Below are positions 53,030 through 60,331 of a stretch of DNA of 64,000 nt, piece after piece; position 1 is the stretch's first letter; every line of letters starts with the position of its first letter. Source of the DNA: Halorubrum depositum (lineage in GTDB: Archaea; Halobacteriota; Halobacteria; Halobacteriales; Haloferacaceae); the NCBI RefSeq assembly GCF_007671725.1, contig NZ_VCNM01000002.1:620001-684000 (forward strand), read 5' to 3'. The notes below the pieces were generated by a model, which was given only the letters and a program-made list of their open reading frames with translations, did not search any database and was not told where the DNA came from. The translations under genes were made by a program, and so were the position numbers.

Positions 53030-54196
53030 ATGAGTGCCTGGACGCGGGCGTCCGTCTGGTCGGCGGGGTTAGCGGCCGCGCTGGTCGCCGTGGCCGTGGT
53101 GAGCGCCGCGATCGGTCCCGTCAGGATCCCGCCCGCTGAGGTCGTGAAGGCCGTGTTGAACGCGGTCACCGTGCCGGCCGGTATCGAGACGACGACCGCC
53201 GGGATCGGCACCCTGCGGCTCCCCGGCGTGGGCCCGCTGACCCTTCCCGGGATCGATCTCGCCTACGCCTCGCCGTTCGCGTTCCCGGTCGACGACGTCC
53301 ACGCGCAGATCGTCGTCGGCGTCCGGCTCCCCCGAATCCTGATGGCCGCGCTGGTCGGCTTCGCGCTCGCGGCGGCCGGCACGGTGATGCAGGGGTTCTT
53401 CCGGAACCCGATGGCCGACCCGTCGATCATCGGCGTCTCCTCCGGCGCGGCGGTCGGCGCCGTCGCGTTCATCGTCTTCCCCGCGGCGCTGTCGGCGACC
53501 GTCACGCTCCCGCTGGTCGGCGCGGTCGACCTGGGGCTCTCGCACGGCGCCGGCGTCAGCCTCTTCGCGTTCGTCGGCGCGCTCGCGGCCGCCTTCGGCG
53601 TGTACGCGATCGCGACGCGACACGGGCGGACCCCGGTGGCGACCCTGCTGCTCGCGGGCGTCGCGGTCCAGACGTTCCTCGGCGCGGTCATCTCGTACCT
53701 CCAGCTGCAGGCCGGCGAGTCGCTCCGCCGCGTCGTCGCGTGGCTGATGGGCCACCTCTCGGGCGCCTCGTGGAGCGAGGTCGCCGCGACGGCGGTCGTG
53801 GTGCCCCCGCTGTTCGTCCTCCTCCTCGTGTACGCGCGCGACCTCAACGTCCTCCTGCTCGGCGAGGAGGAGGCGCGCGGGCTCGGGATCGCGGTCGAGC
53901 GCACCAAGCGGGTCCTGCTCGGCGCCTCCGCGCTGATCACGGCCGCGGGCGTCGCCTTCGCCGGGATCATCGGCTTCGTCGGGCTAATCGTCCCCCACAT
54001 CCTCCGGCTGGTCGTCGGCCCCGATCACCGGGTCCTGTTACCGACCGCGGCGCTCGCGGGCGGGTCGTTCCTCGTCGCCGCCGACACGGTCGCCCGCGCC
54101 GGGAGCACGGAGCTGCCGGTCGGCATCGTCACCGCCGCGGTCGGCGCGCCCTTCTTCGTCTACCTGCTCTCGAAGCGGGAGGTGCACGAGCTGTGA
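53030..54196 (+). CDS. btuC: ABC importer permease (FecCD/BtuC)
   Basis: A 388-residue protein with about ten helices. RLPRILMAALVGFALAAAGTVMQGFFRNPMADPSIIGVSSGAAVGAVAF is the FecCD N-terminal signature and GEEEARGLGIAVERTKR the coupling loop to the ATPase. A 75-residue N-terminal segment before RLPR with an unusual VDDVHAQIVVGVRLPR lead is typical of haloarchaeal BtuC. It is followed by btuD overlapping 4 bp. Shine-Dalgarno-like GGAG lies 6 bp before the ATG. Confidence 0.9.
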   Translation: MSAWTRASVWSAGLAAALVAVAVVSAAIGPVRIPPAEVVKAVLNAVTVPAGIETTTAGIGTLRLPGVGPLTLPGIDLAYASPFAFPVDDVHAQIVVGVRLPRILMAALVGFALAAAGTVMQGFFRNPMADPSIIGVSSGAAVGAVAFIVFPAALSATVTLPLVGAVDLGLSHGAGVSLFAFVGALAAAFGVYAIATRHGRTPVATLLLAGVAVQTFLGAVISYLQLQAGESLRRVVAWLMGHLSGASWSEVAATAVVVPPLFVLLLVYARDLNVLLLGEEEARGLGIAVERTKRVLLGASALITAAGVAFAGIIGFVGLIVPHILRLVVGPDHRVLLPTAALAGGSFLVAADTVARAGSTELPVGIVTAAVGAPFFVYLLSKREVHEL

Positions 54197-55494
54197 GCTC
54201 CGAGCCGGCCGCGGAGGACGGCGGAGGCGGGGCGGGCGACGGTCTCGGGGCCACCGATCCCGACGGCGACGACCCCCTCATCGGAGTCAGCGGCCTGACG
54301 GCGTCATTCGGCGACGTGCCGGTCGTCTCCGGCGTGGACCTCCGGGTCGACCGCGGTGAACTCGTCGGGCTCGTCGGCCCGAACGGCGCGGGGAAGACGA
54401 CGGTGCTCCGGGCGATCAAGGGATCGCTCACGCCCGACTCGGGGGAGATCCTGCTCGACGGCGACCGCGCCGCCGACCTCTCCGCGCGCGAGGCCGGCCG
54501 CCGCGTCGCCAGCGTCCCGCAGGAGACGAGCCTCGCGTTCGACTTCCGGGTGCGGCACGTGGTGGAGATGGGCCGGACGCCCCACCTCGGCCGGTTCGAC
54601 AGCCACGGCGCCGACGACGACCGGGCGGTCCGAGAGGCGATGGACGCGGCCGGCGTCGCGCGCTTCGCCGACCGCTCGATCACCGAGGTGTCGGGCGGGG
54701 AGCGCCAGCGCGTCCTGCTCGCGCGGGCGCTGGCCCAGGGGACGCCGGCCCTCCTGTTGGACGAGCCGACGGCGAGCCTCGACGCGAACCACGCCGTGCG
54801 CACCCTCGAGCTCGTCCGCGACCTCGTCGACGACGGCCGGAGCGCGCTCGCGGCGATCCACGACCTCGACGCCGCGGCCCGGTACTGCGACCGGATCGTC
54901 GTCCTCGCGAACGGCGGCGTCCACGCGACCGGGCCGCCCGACGAGGTGCTGACCGCGGACGCGCTCCGGACCGCGTTCGACGCCGAGGCGTTCGTGGGCC
55001 GGAACCCCGCGACCGGGACGCCCGCGGTCACCGCCTTCGACGCGGTCGGGGCGGCCGGCGGGCGCGACGCGGACCGCGATGACGCGGACCGCGGCGAGAC
55101 CGACGCGCGGCGCCTCCACGTCGTCGGGCAGGGACGGGCGGCCTCGCGGGTCGTCGCTCGCCTCGCGGCCGCGGGCCACGAGCTCTCGGTCGGGGTGGTC
55201 CCCGAAGGCGACGCGGCCGCCGAGACCGCTCGCGACGCCGGCGCCCGGGTGGTCGCGGCCCCCGCGTTCGAGCCGGTCGGCGCGGGGACCCGCGAGGCCG
55301 CGGCGGAGCTCGCGCACGAGGCCGACGCGACCGTCGTCGTCGACGGCGCCGGCGGCGACACCGATCGAAGTGAGAGCGACCGAGCCGAGCCGAACGCGGC
55401 GGTCGTCGCGGCCGCCGACCGAGTCGTCGCGGTCGACCGGGACGTCGACGCCACCGACCTCCTCGACGCGGTTCGCGGCCTCGACGAGGCGTAG
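54193..55494 (+). CDS. btuD: ABC importer ATPase (BtuD) with C-terminal Rossmann-like domain
   Basis: A 433-residue GTG-start protein. Residues ~30-260 are the ATPase: GLVGPNGAGKTTVLRAIKG (Walker A), Q-loop QETSLAF, EVSGGERQRVLLARALAQ (signature), ALLLDEPTASLD (Walker B) and AAIHDLDAAARY (H-loop). Residues ~290-433 form a second domain beginning LHVVGQGRAASRVVARLAAAGHELSVGVVPEGD, which resembles nucleotide-binding Rossmann folds and is found in some archaeal relatives. It overlaps btuC by 4 bp. It powers vitamin B12 (or Fe-siderophore) import. Confidence 0.88.
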   Translation: MSSEPAAEDGGGGAGDGLGATDPDGDDPLIGVSGLTASFGDVPVVSGVDLRVDRGELVGLVGPNGAGKTTVLRAIKGSLTPDSGEILLDGDRAADLSAREAGRRVASVPQETSLAFDFRVRHVVEMGRTPHLGRFDSHGADDDRAVREAMDAAGVARFADRSITEVSGGERQRVLLARALAQGTPALLLDEPTASLDANHAVRTLELVRDLVDDGRSALAAIHDLDAAARYCDRIVVLANGGVHATGPPDEVLTADALRTAFDAEAFVGRNPATGTPAVTAFDAVGAAGGRDADRDDADRGETDARRLHVVGQGRAASRVVARLAAAGHELSVGVVPEGDAAAETARDAGARVVAAPAFEPVGAGTREAAAELAHEADATVVVDGAGGDTDRSESDRAEPNAAVVAAADRVVAVDRDVDATDLLDAVRGLDEA

Positions 55495-55667
55495 CCCGCG
55501 GCCTCGGCGACGTGCCTCGCCCGCGTGACGCGTGACGGCAATCGGTTCCGGTATCACACACGTCGGGGATCCGACGGCTCGCGGCTCACGGACCGATCGA
55601 GCCGCACGGACCGCCGTCAGAACTTCCGAGACGGCGGATACGCCCCTGTGTTCGTCTCTCACATCGC

Positions 55668-55735
55668 CGAATAAATTACTGTAGAGCATCATAGCTGCAG
55701 ATAAATATTCTCTATAAGCATACGCCCTTATCAGT
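55668..55735 (+). promoter_or_regulatory. Promoter region of the ssuABC-type operon
   Basis: The 263-bp space before the binding-protein gene is AT-rich from 55668 and includes AATAAATTACTG, AGATAAATATTC and CTCTATAAGC. The last box sits about 26 bp before 55735, so a transcript with a short ~23-nt leader could begin there and use the GAGAGG before ATG 55758 as a ribosome site. The rest of the spacer is GC-rich and shows no gene. Confidence 0.5.
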
Positions 55736-55757
55736 GGGGCCGGTACGGAGAGGTACG

Positions 55758-56753
55758 ATGGAACGAAGACAGTTCCTGCGCGGCACCGGCGCAGCGATCG
55801 GCGGCTCGCTGCTCGCCGGCTGCGCCGGGAGCGACGGACGCACCGTGACGGTCGACTACGCCTACTACAACCCGGTCAGCCTCGTCCTGCGCGAGAAGGG
55901 GTGGCTGGCGGAGGCGTTCGCGGAGACGGACGTCGACGTGGAGTGGGTGCTGAGCCTCGGCAGCAACCAGGCCAACGAGTACTCGCAGGGAGGGGAGGCG
56001 GAGGTCGCCTCGACCGCCGGGATCGCGGCGCTGATGGCGCGGTCGAACGGGGTCCCGATCACGACGCCGTACGTCTACTCGGAGCCGGAGTGGACCGCGC
56101 TCGTCACGTTCGCGGAGACGGGGATCGAGTCGGTCGCGGACCTGGAGGGCAAGCGCGTCGCGGCCACCCGCGGCACCGACCCGTACTTCTTCCTGCTGCA
56201 GGCGCTCGACGACGCAGGGCTGAGCGAGGACGACGTCGAGGTCGTCCACCTCCAACATCCGGAGGGGCAGTCGGCGCTGGTGGGGGGCGACGTGGACGCG
56301 TGGGCCGGGCTCGACCCCCACATGGCCGAGCTGGAGCTAGAACACGACGGCGCGGAGCTGTTCTTCCGCGAGCCCGCCTACAACACCTACGGCTTCCTCA
56401 ACTTCCTCGACGGCTTCCTCGCGGACCACCCCGATGACGCCCGGCGGGTCGTCGAGGCCTACGAGCGCGGCCGCGAGTGGGCGATCGACAACCCGACGGA
56501 GACCGCGGGGATCCTCGCGAGCGAGTCGGAGATGTCCCAGGCGGTGGCCGAGCGCGTGTTCACGCGCCGCACCGACCTCTCGGAGCCGCTTCCGGGCGAT
56601 GCGCACCGCGGCCTGCTCTCCGACCTCGCGCCGATCTTAGAGCGCGAGGGGCTCGTCAACGACGACGCCGACCCCGCGGGGAGTATCGACGACCTGCTCG
56701 ACGCGGAGTTCGCGGCCGATATCGTCGGCGACGCCGGAAGCGGGGGCGAGTGA
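55758..56753 (+). CDS. ABC importer substrate-binding lipoprotein (NMT1/SsuA-like)
   Basis: A 331-residue protein. ERRQFLRGTGAAIGGSLLAGCAG is a Tat signal with lipobox Cys. The mature part (TVTVDYAYYNPVSLVLREKGWLAEAF; LGSNQANEYSQGGEAEVASTAGIAALMARSNG; VADLEGKRVAATRGTDPYFFLLQALDDAG) is the NMT1/OpuAC-like fold used for sulfonates, taurine, nitrate and thiamine precursors. First gene of an operon with a permease and ATPase; the ligand cannot be read. Confidence 0.88.
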   Translation: MERRQFLRGTGAAIGGSLLAGCAGSDGRTVTVDYAYYNPVSLVLREKGWLAEAFAETDVDVEWVLSLGSNQANEYSQGGEAEVASTAGIAALMARSNGVPITTPYVYSEPEWTALVTFAETGIESVADLEGKRVAATRGTDPYFFLLQALDDAGLSEDDVEVVHLQHPEGQSALVGGDVDAWAGLDPHMAELELEHDGAELFFREPAYNTYGFLNFLDGFLADHPDDARRVVEAYERGREWAIDNPTETAGILASESEMSQAVAERVFTRRTDLSEPLPGDAHRGLLSDLAPILEREGLVNDDADPAGSIDDLLDAEFAADIVGDAGSGGE

Positions 56754-56754
56754 G

Positions 56755-57561
56755 ATGGCCGCGACGCGCGAGACGGAGCGGACGGGGATCGGCGTCGCCG
56801 CCGAGACCCTCCCCGACGCCGACCAGTTCCGGTGGCTGATCGGTTTCGTCGTGCCCGCGGCGGTCGTCGTCGCCTGGCACCTGCTGGTCGCGACCGGCGT
56901 CTTCGCCGCCCACCAGCTTCCGACGCCGCTGCGGGTGGTCGAGACGCTCTACGGGCTGGGCGTCTCCGGCGAGCTGTGGGGTCACGTCGCGATCACGGTC
57001 CAGCGCGTGTTCCTCGGCGTCCTCCTCGGCGCGAGCGTCGGTATCCTCCTCGGGACGCTCACGGGGCTGTACGACCTCGCCGCCGACCTCCTCGACCCCC
57101 TGCTCCAGAGCCTCAAGAACATTCCCTCGCTGGCGTGGGTGCCGCTGTTCCTGCTGTGGTTCGGGATCGGCGAGGGCGCGAAGGTGCTCCTGATCGCCGT
57201 CGGCGCCTTCTTCCCCGTCTACCTCAACCTCTCGACGGGGATCGGCGAGGTGAGCGAGGACCTTCTGGAGGTCGCCGAGGTGTACGACCTCGGCCGGATC
57301 GAGTCGCTCCGACGGGTGGTGTTCCCGGCCGCGGTGCCGAGCCTGCTCGTCGGGATCCGGGGCGGCGTCGGCCTGGCGTGGATGTTCGTCGTGGCCGCAG
57401 AGCTGATCGCGGCCAGCGAGGGGATCGGGTTCCTGCTGAGCGACGGCCGGGTGCTCGCGCGCCCCGACATCATCGTCGGCTCGATCCTGCTGTTCGCGTT
57501 CTTCGGGAACCTCTCGGACCTGGCGGTCAAGGAGGTGAAGAACCGTGTCGTCGTTCGGTAA
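56755..57561 (+). CDS. ABC importer permease (SsuC/TauC-like)
   Basis: A 268-residue protein with about six helices and the coupling motif LEVAEVYDLGRIESLRRVVFPAAVPSLLVGIRGGVGLAWMFVVAAELI (EAA loop) of SsuC/TauC/ThiX permeases. ATG 56755 follows the binding-protein stop by 1 bp. It overlaps the following ATPase gene by 17 bp, so the operon is tightly coupled. Confidence 0.88.
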   Translation: MAATRETERTGIGVAAETLPDADQFRWLIGFVVPAAVVVAWHLLVATGVFAAHQLPTPLRVVETLYGLGVSGELWGHVAITVQRVFLGVLLGASVGILLGTLTGLYDLAADLLDPLLQSLKNIPSLAWVPLFLLWFGIGEGAKVLLIAVGAFFPVYLNLSTGIGEVSEDLLEVAEVYDLGRIESLRRVVFPAAVPSLLVGIRGGVGLAWMFVVAAELIAASEGIGFLLSDGRVLARPDIIVGSILLFAFFGNLSDLAVKEVKNRVVVR

Positions 57562-58423
57562 GGGCGTGCTCACGGACGACGACGTCGACGCGGACGGCGA
57601 CGCGGCCGCGGTCGACGCGGACGACGGCGACGCCGCAGCGACCGCGGACGCGACCGAGTCGGAACGGGGCACCGGGTCGATGGCAGAGCCGACCCTCGCC
57701 GTCCGCGGGCTCACCAAGCGCTACGGCGAGACGGTCGCGCTCGAGGACGTCGACCTCGCTGTCGGCGACGGGGAGTTCGTCGCGGTGGTCGGCCCGTCCG
57801 GCTGCGGGAAGTCGACGCTGCTGCGCGTGCTGTCCGGGCTGGAGGGCCGGTTCGAGGGCGACGCCGCGGTCGACGGGGTCGACGTGCGCGAGGGCGGCAG
57901 CGACGCCGTCGGGATGGTGTTCCAAGAGCCGCGGCTCCTCGGGTGGACGGACGTGCGGGAGAACGTCGCCCTCGGTCTCCCGGCAGACGTCGACCGCGAC
58001 GACCCCGACACGCGCGACCGCGTTGACGAACTGATCGAGACGGTCGGGCTCGACGGGTTCGCGGAGAGCCGGCCGGGCGAGCTCTCCGGCGGGATGGCCC
58101 AGCGCGTCGCGCTGGCGCGCGGGCTCGCCTACGAGCCGGAGGTGTTGCTGCTCGACGAGCCGTTCTCCGCGCTCGACCGCCTGACGAAACACGAGCAGCA
58201 GGACCACCTGCTCGACGTGTGGGCGGAGCGGGGGACCACGGTCGCGCTGGTGACGCACGACGTCGAGGAGGCCGCCTACCTCGCGGACCGCGTCGTCGTC
58301 CTCGGCGGACAGCCCGGGACGATCGAGGCGGTGGTCGACGTCGACGCCGACCGCCCCCGCGACCGGACCGACGGGGAGCTGCTGGCGGCCCGTCGCGAGA
58401 TAACCGACGCGCTCGGGCTCTGA
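57545..58423 (+). CDS. ABC importer ATPase (SsuB/TauB-like)
   Basis: A 292-residue protein with a GTG start. The first ~45 residues are an Asp/Ala-rich acidic extension; an alternative is MAEPTLAVRGLTKRYG at 57680. GPSGCGKSTLLRVLSGL (Walker A), MVFQEPRLLGWTDVRENV (Q-loop), ELSGGMAQRVALARGLA (signature), VLLLDEPFSALDRLTK (Walker B) and TVALVTHDVEEAAYLADR (H-loop) are present. Importer for sulfonate, nitrate or similar. The GTG start is supported by overlap only. Confidence 0.85.
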   Translation: MSSFGKGVLTDDDVDADGDAAAVDADDGDAAATADATESERGTGSMAEPTLAVRGLTKRYGETVALEDVDLAVGDGEFVAVVGPSGCGKSTLLRVLSGLEGRFEGDAAVDGVDVREGGSDAVGMVFQEPRLLGWTDVRENVALGLPADVDRDDPDTRDRVDELIETVGLDGFAESRPGELSGGMAQRVALARGLAYEPEVLLLDEPFSALDRLTKHEQQDHLLDVWAERGTTVALVTHDVEEAAYLADRVVVLGGQPGTIEAVVDVDADRPRDRTDGELLAARREITDALGL

Positions 58424-58564
58424 ATCGGGGATCGGGACGCGACGCCGTCGGGCCCCGCTCCGGGATCAGCGCGCGACGCGCACGGACCGCGGCCGAAAGG
58501 AAACGAACGTCGATCGGCCTTATGACTCGGGTTCCGAAACCACAGTCCCGGATCACGCCGCGTG

Positions 58565-58606
58565 GTATATAATCAATATAAGGAGATGACATGGCGTTGG
58601 TGTCAT
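58565..58606 (+). promoter_or_regulatory. Upstream promoter/operator of leuA
   Basis: GGTATATAATCAATATAAG (about 58564-58582) is a strong TATA-like stretch. Just downstream ATGACA (58586-58591) and TGTCAT (58601-58606) form a 6-bp inverted repeat with a 9-base spacer, centred where transcription would begin (about 58592). That position suits a repressor operator. The leader to leuA would be about 115 nt. Confidence 0.4.
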
Positions 58607-58692
58607 GCGATTTTTCGCCGACGCCGCTCGACACGAACCTGTCGCCGTGGAGTGGTTTTTGTGAACGGCACAAGCGTTAAGTTCTCGACCGT

Positions 58693-58704
58693 ACTGTCGA
58701 CAGT
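58693..58704. promoter_or_regulatory. Perfect 12-bp palindrome ACTGTCGACAGT upstream of leuA ATG
   Basis: ACTGTCGACAGT is perfectly self-complementary and ends 2 bp before the ATG at 58707. A TTAAG box 28 bp upstream of that ATG (58674-58680) could be a leaderless promoter. A palindrome between promoter and start is the expected site for a regulator; no regulator is proven. Confidence 0.4.
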
Positions 58705-58706
58705 CG

Positions 58707-59928
58707 ATGACAGACATCACGGAGGCTTCGTCGGACACCCCGGCGGATCGAGTTCTTCCAGGGCACGATAGCTTCTAACATCGAAATCGGTCCTGTACGG
58801 ATCTTCGACACGACGTTACGAGACGGAGAACAGTCACCACGGACGTCGTTCAGCTACGACGAGAAACGCCGCATAGCGGCGACGCTGGACGACATGAACA
58901 CCCACGTCATCGAGGCGGGGTTCCCGGTGAACTCGGACGCGGAGTTCGAGGCCGTGAGCGACATCGCCGCCGCGACGGACACCACCGTCTGCGGGCTGGC
59001 GCGGGTCGTCGAGGGCGACATCGACGCCGCGATCGACTCCGGCGTCGAGATGGTCCACGTGTTCGTCTCCACCAGCGACGTGCAGCTGGAGGACTCGATG
59101 CACGCGACCCGGCAGGAGGCGAAGGAGCGCGCCGTCGCCGCCGTCGAGCAGGTGAAAGACGCCGGCGTCGAGTGCATGTTCTCGCCGATGGACGCCACCC
59201 GGACCGACCCCGACTACCTGATCGACATCGTCGAGGCGGTCTCGGACGCCGGCACCGACTGGATCAACATCCCCGACACCTGCGGCGTCGGGATGCCGAG
59301 CAGCTTCGGGAAGACGGTGAAGGCCGTCGTCGAGGCGACCGACGCCCGCGTCGACGTGCACACGCACGACGACTTCGGGATGGCCGCGGCGAACGCGATC
59401 ATGGGCTTCGAGAACGGCGCCGAGCAGGCGCAGGTGTCGGTCAACGGGATCGGCGAGCGCGCCGGCAACGCCGCCTACGAAGAGGTCGTGATGGCCGTGG
59501 AGTCGGTGTACGGCGTCGACACCGGCATCGACACGACCCAGATCACCAAGCTGGCGCGGATCGTCGAGGAGGCCTCGGACATCCCCGTGCCCGCGAACAA
59601 GCCCATCACGGGGCGGAACGCGTTCGCGCACGAGTCGGGCATCCACGCGGCCGGCGTCATCGAGAACGCCGACACGTTCGAGACCGGCGTGATGACCCCG
59701 GAGATGGTGGGGGCCGAACGCGAGTTCGTCCTCGGGAAACACACCGGCACCCACAGTGTGCGCAAGCACTTAGAGGAGGCCGGCTTCGACCCGAGCGACG
59801 GCGAGGTCCGCCGCATCACCAAGCGCGTCAAGGAGTACGGCGCCGGCAAGCGGCAGGTGACCGCCGGCGACGTCGAGCGCTTCGCCGAGGAGGCGGGCAT
59901 CGACCGCGAGGAGGAGGTCCGAGTCTGA
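58707..59928 (+). CDS. leuA: 2-isopropylmalate synthase / citramalate synthase family, with 5' frameshift
   Basis: The conserved N-terminus RRIEFFQGTIASNIEIG then VRIFDTTLRDGEQSPRTSFSY (catalytic DTTLRDGEQ) is in the frame of the rest of the gene, but no start codon precedes it in that frame; a stop lies at 58708-58710. The upstream ATG 58707 (MTDITEASSDTP) is one frame off. Deleting one C of CCCC at 58738-58741 gives MTDITEASSDT-RRIEFFQGTIASN. HTHDDFGMAAANAIMG has the metal His pair; GIGERAGNAAYE follows. It lacks a long regulatory C-domain (~400 aa). It starts the leucine/valine/isoleucine operon. An internal ATG at 58894 would lose the catalytic motif. Confidence 0.85.
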
Positions 59929-60095
59929 TGGCCGCCCCCCTGACCGGGGAGCCCGCCGAGCGACCGCCGCGCGGATCGGCGGGGGCTCCCGCGAGCCCGT
60001 TCGCAGCGAGCCGATACGGGACCGCAAGCCGGTGCGGGGGCGCGACGCGGCGCGGAGCCGCGATCCGACCGGTCGGGGCGACGCCCCGACAGGGA

Positions 60096-60101
60096 TTTAT
60101 A
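60096..60101 (+). promoter_or_regulatory. TATA box (TTTATA) of the ilv leader transcript
   Basis: GGGATTTATACCCC lies in the 400-bp leuA-ilvB gap. Transcription would start near 60123-60127, at the ATG of the 24-codon leader ORF, so that ORF would be leaderless. The preceding 59929-60095 part is GC-rich and has no feature I can see. Confidence 0.55.
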
Positions 60102-60126
60102 CCCCGACTCCGTTGGTCAGGGCGAG

Positions 60127-60201
60127 ATGCGACGGCACACCGCGGACCCGACGACAGCCGACGTCGCCGGAGCCGTCGCGCCGATCATCGTAGGGGTATA
60201 A
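60127..60201 (+). CDS. Small leader ORF upstream of ilvB (candidate leader peptide)
   Basis: A 24-codon ORF from ATG 60127 to TAA 60199-60201. It ends AVAPIIVGV, so four of the last seven residues are Ile or Val, the products of the downstream ilv genes, and uses the rare GTA Val codon twice. It lies at the expected leaderless start for the TTTATA box. Its stop is within the hairpin GTAGGGG-TATAAT-CCCCTAC. This matches the layout of bacterial ilv/leu attenuators; in archaea it is untested. Confidence 0.4.
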   Translation: MRRHTADPTTADVAGAVAPIIVGV

Positions 60202-60209
60202 TCCCCTAC
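60190..60209 (+). promoter_or_regulatory. Perfect hairpin GTAGGGG-TATAAT-CCCCTAC in ilv leader
   Basis: Seven perfectly paired bases with a six-base TATAAT loop. The TAA stop of the leader ORF is in the loop (60199-60201), so a ribosome at the stop would cover the stem. The TATAAT could alternatively act as a second promoter for ilvB (start near 60226). Both readings need tests. Confidence 0.5.
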
Positions 60210-60240
60210 ACAACCCCTTCCTCACCGACTCGACGTACCG

Positions 60241-60286
60241 CCGACCGCCGCCGCGATCGGAACGCGATCCATCGCCCGGCGGTCGG
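60241..60286 (+). promoter_or_regulatory. Second leader hairpin before ilvB
   Basis: CCGACCGCCG (60241-60250) pairs perfectly with CGGCGGTCGG (60277-60286), a 10-bp GC stem with a 26-base loop. It lies 45 bp before the ilvB ATG and 30 bp after the first hairpin, so the two could be alternate leader structures. No U-tract follows, so a classical intrinsic terminator is not evident. Confidence 0.45.
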
Positions 60287-60331
60287 ATCGAACTCCGACG
60301 CGCGAGAGATGCCACACACACCACCACGACA

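Noticed and set aside
55495-55757. Cobalamin riboswitch upstream or downstream of btuFCD
   Set aside because: No B12-box-like GCCACTG or characteristic stem arrangement was seen, and archaea are not known to use it commonly.
58562-58771. 69-codon ORF ahead of leuA
   Set aside because: It starts in the TATA region, is composed of Arg/Ser-rich codons and overlaps the real leuA 5' end in another frame; no family similarity.
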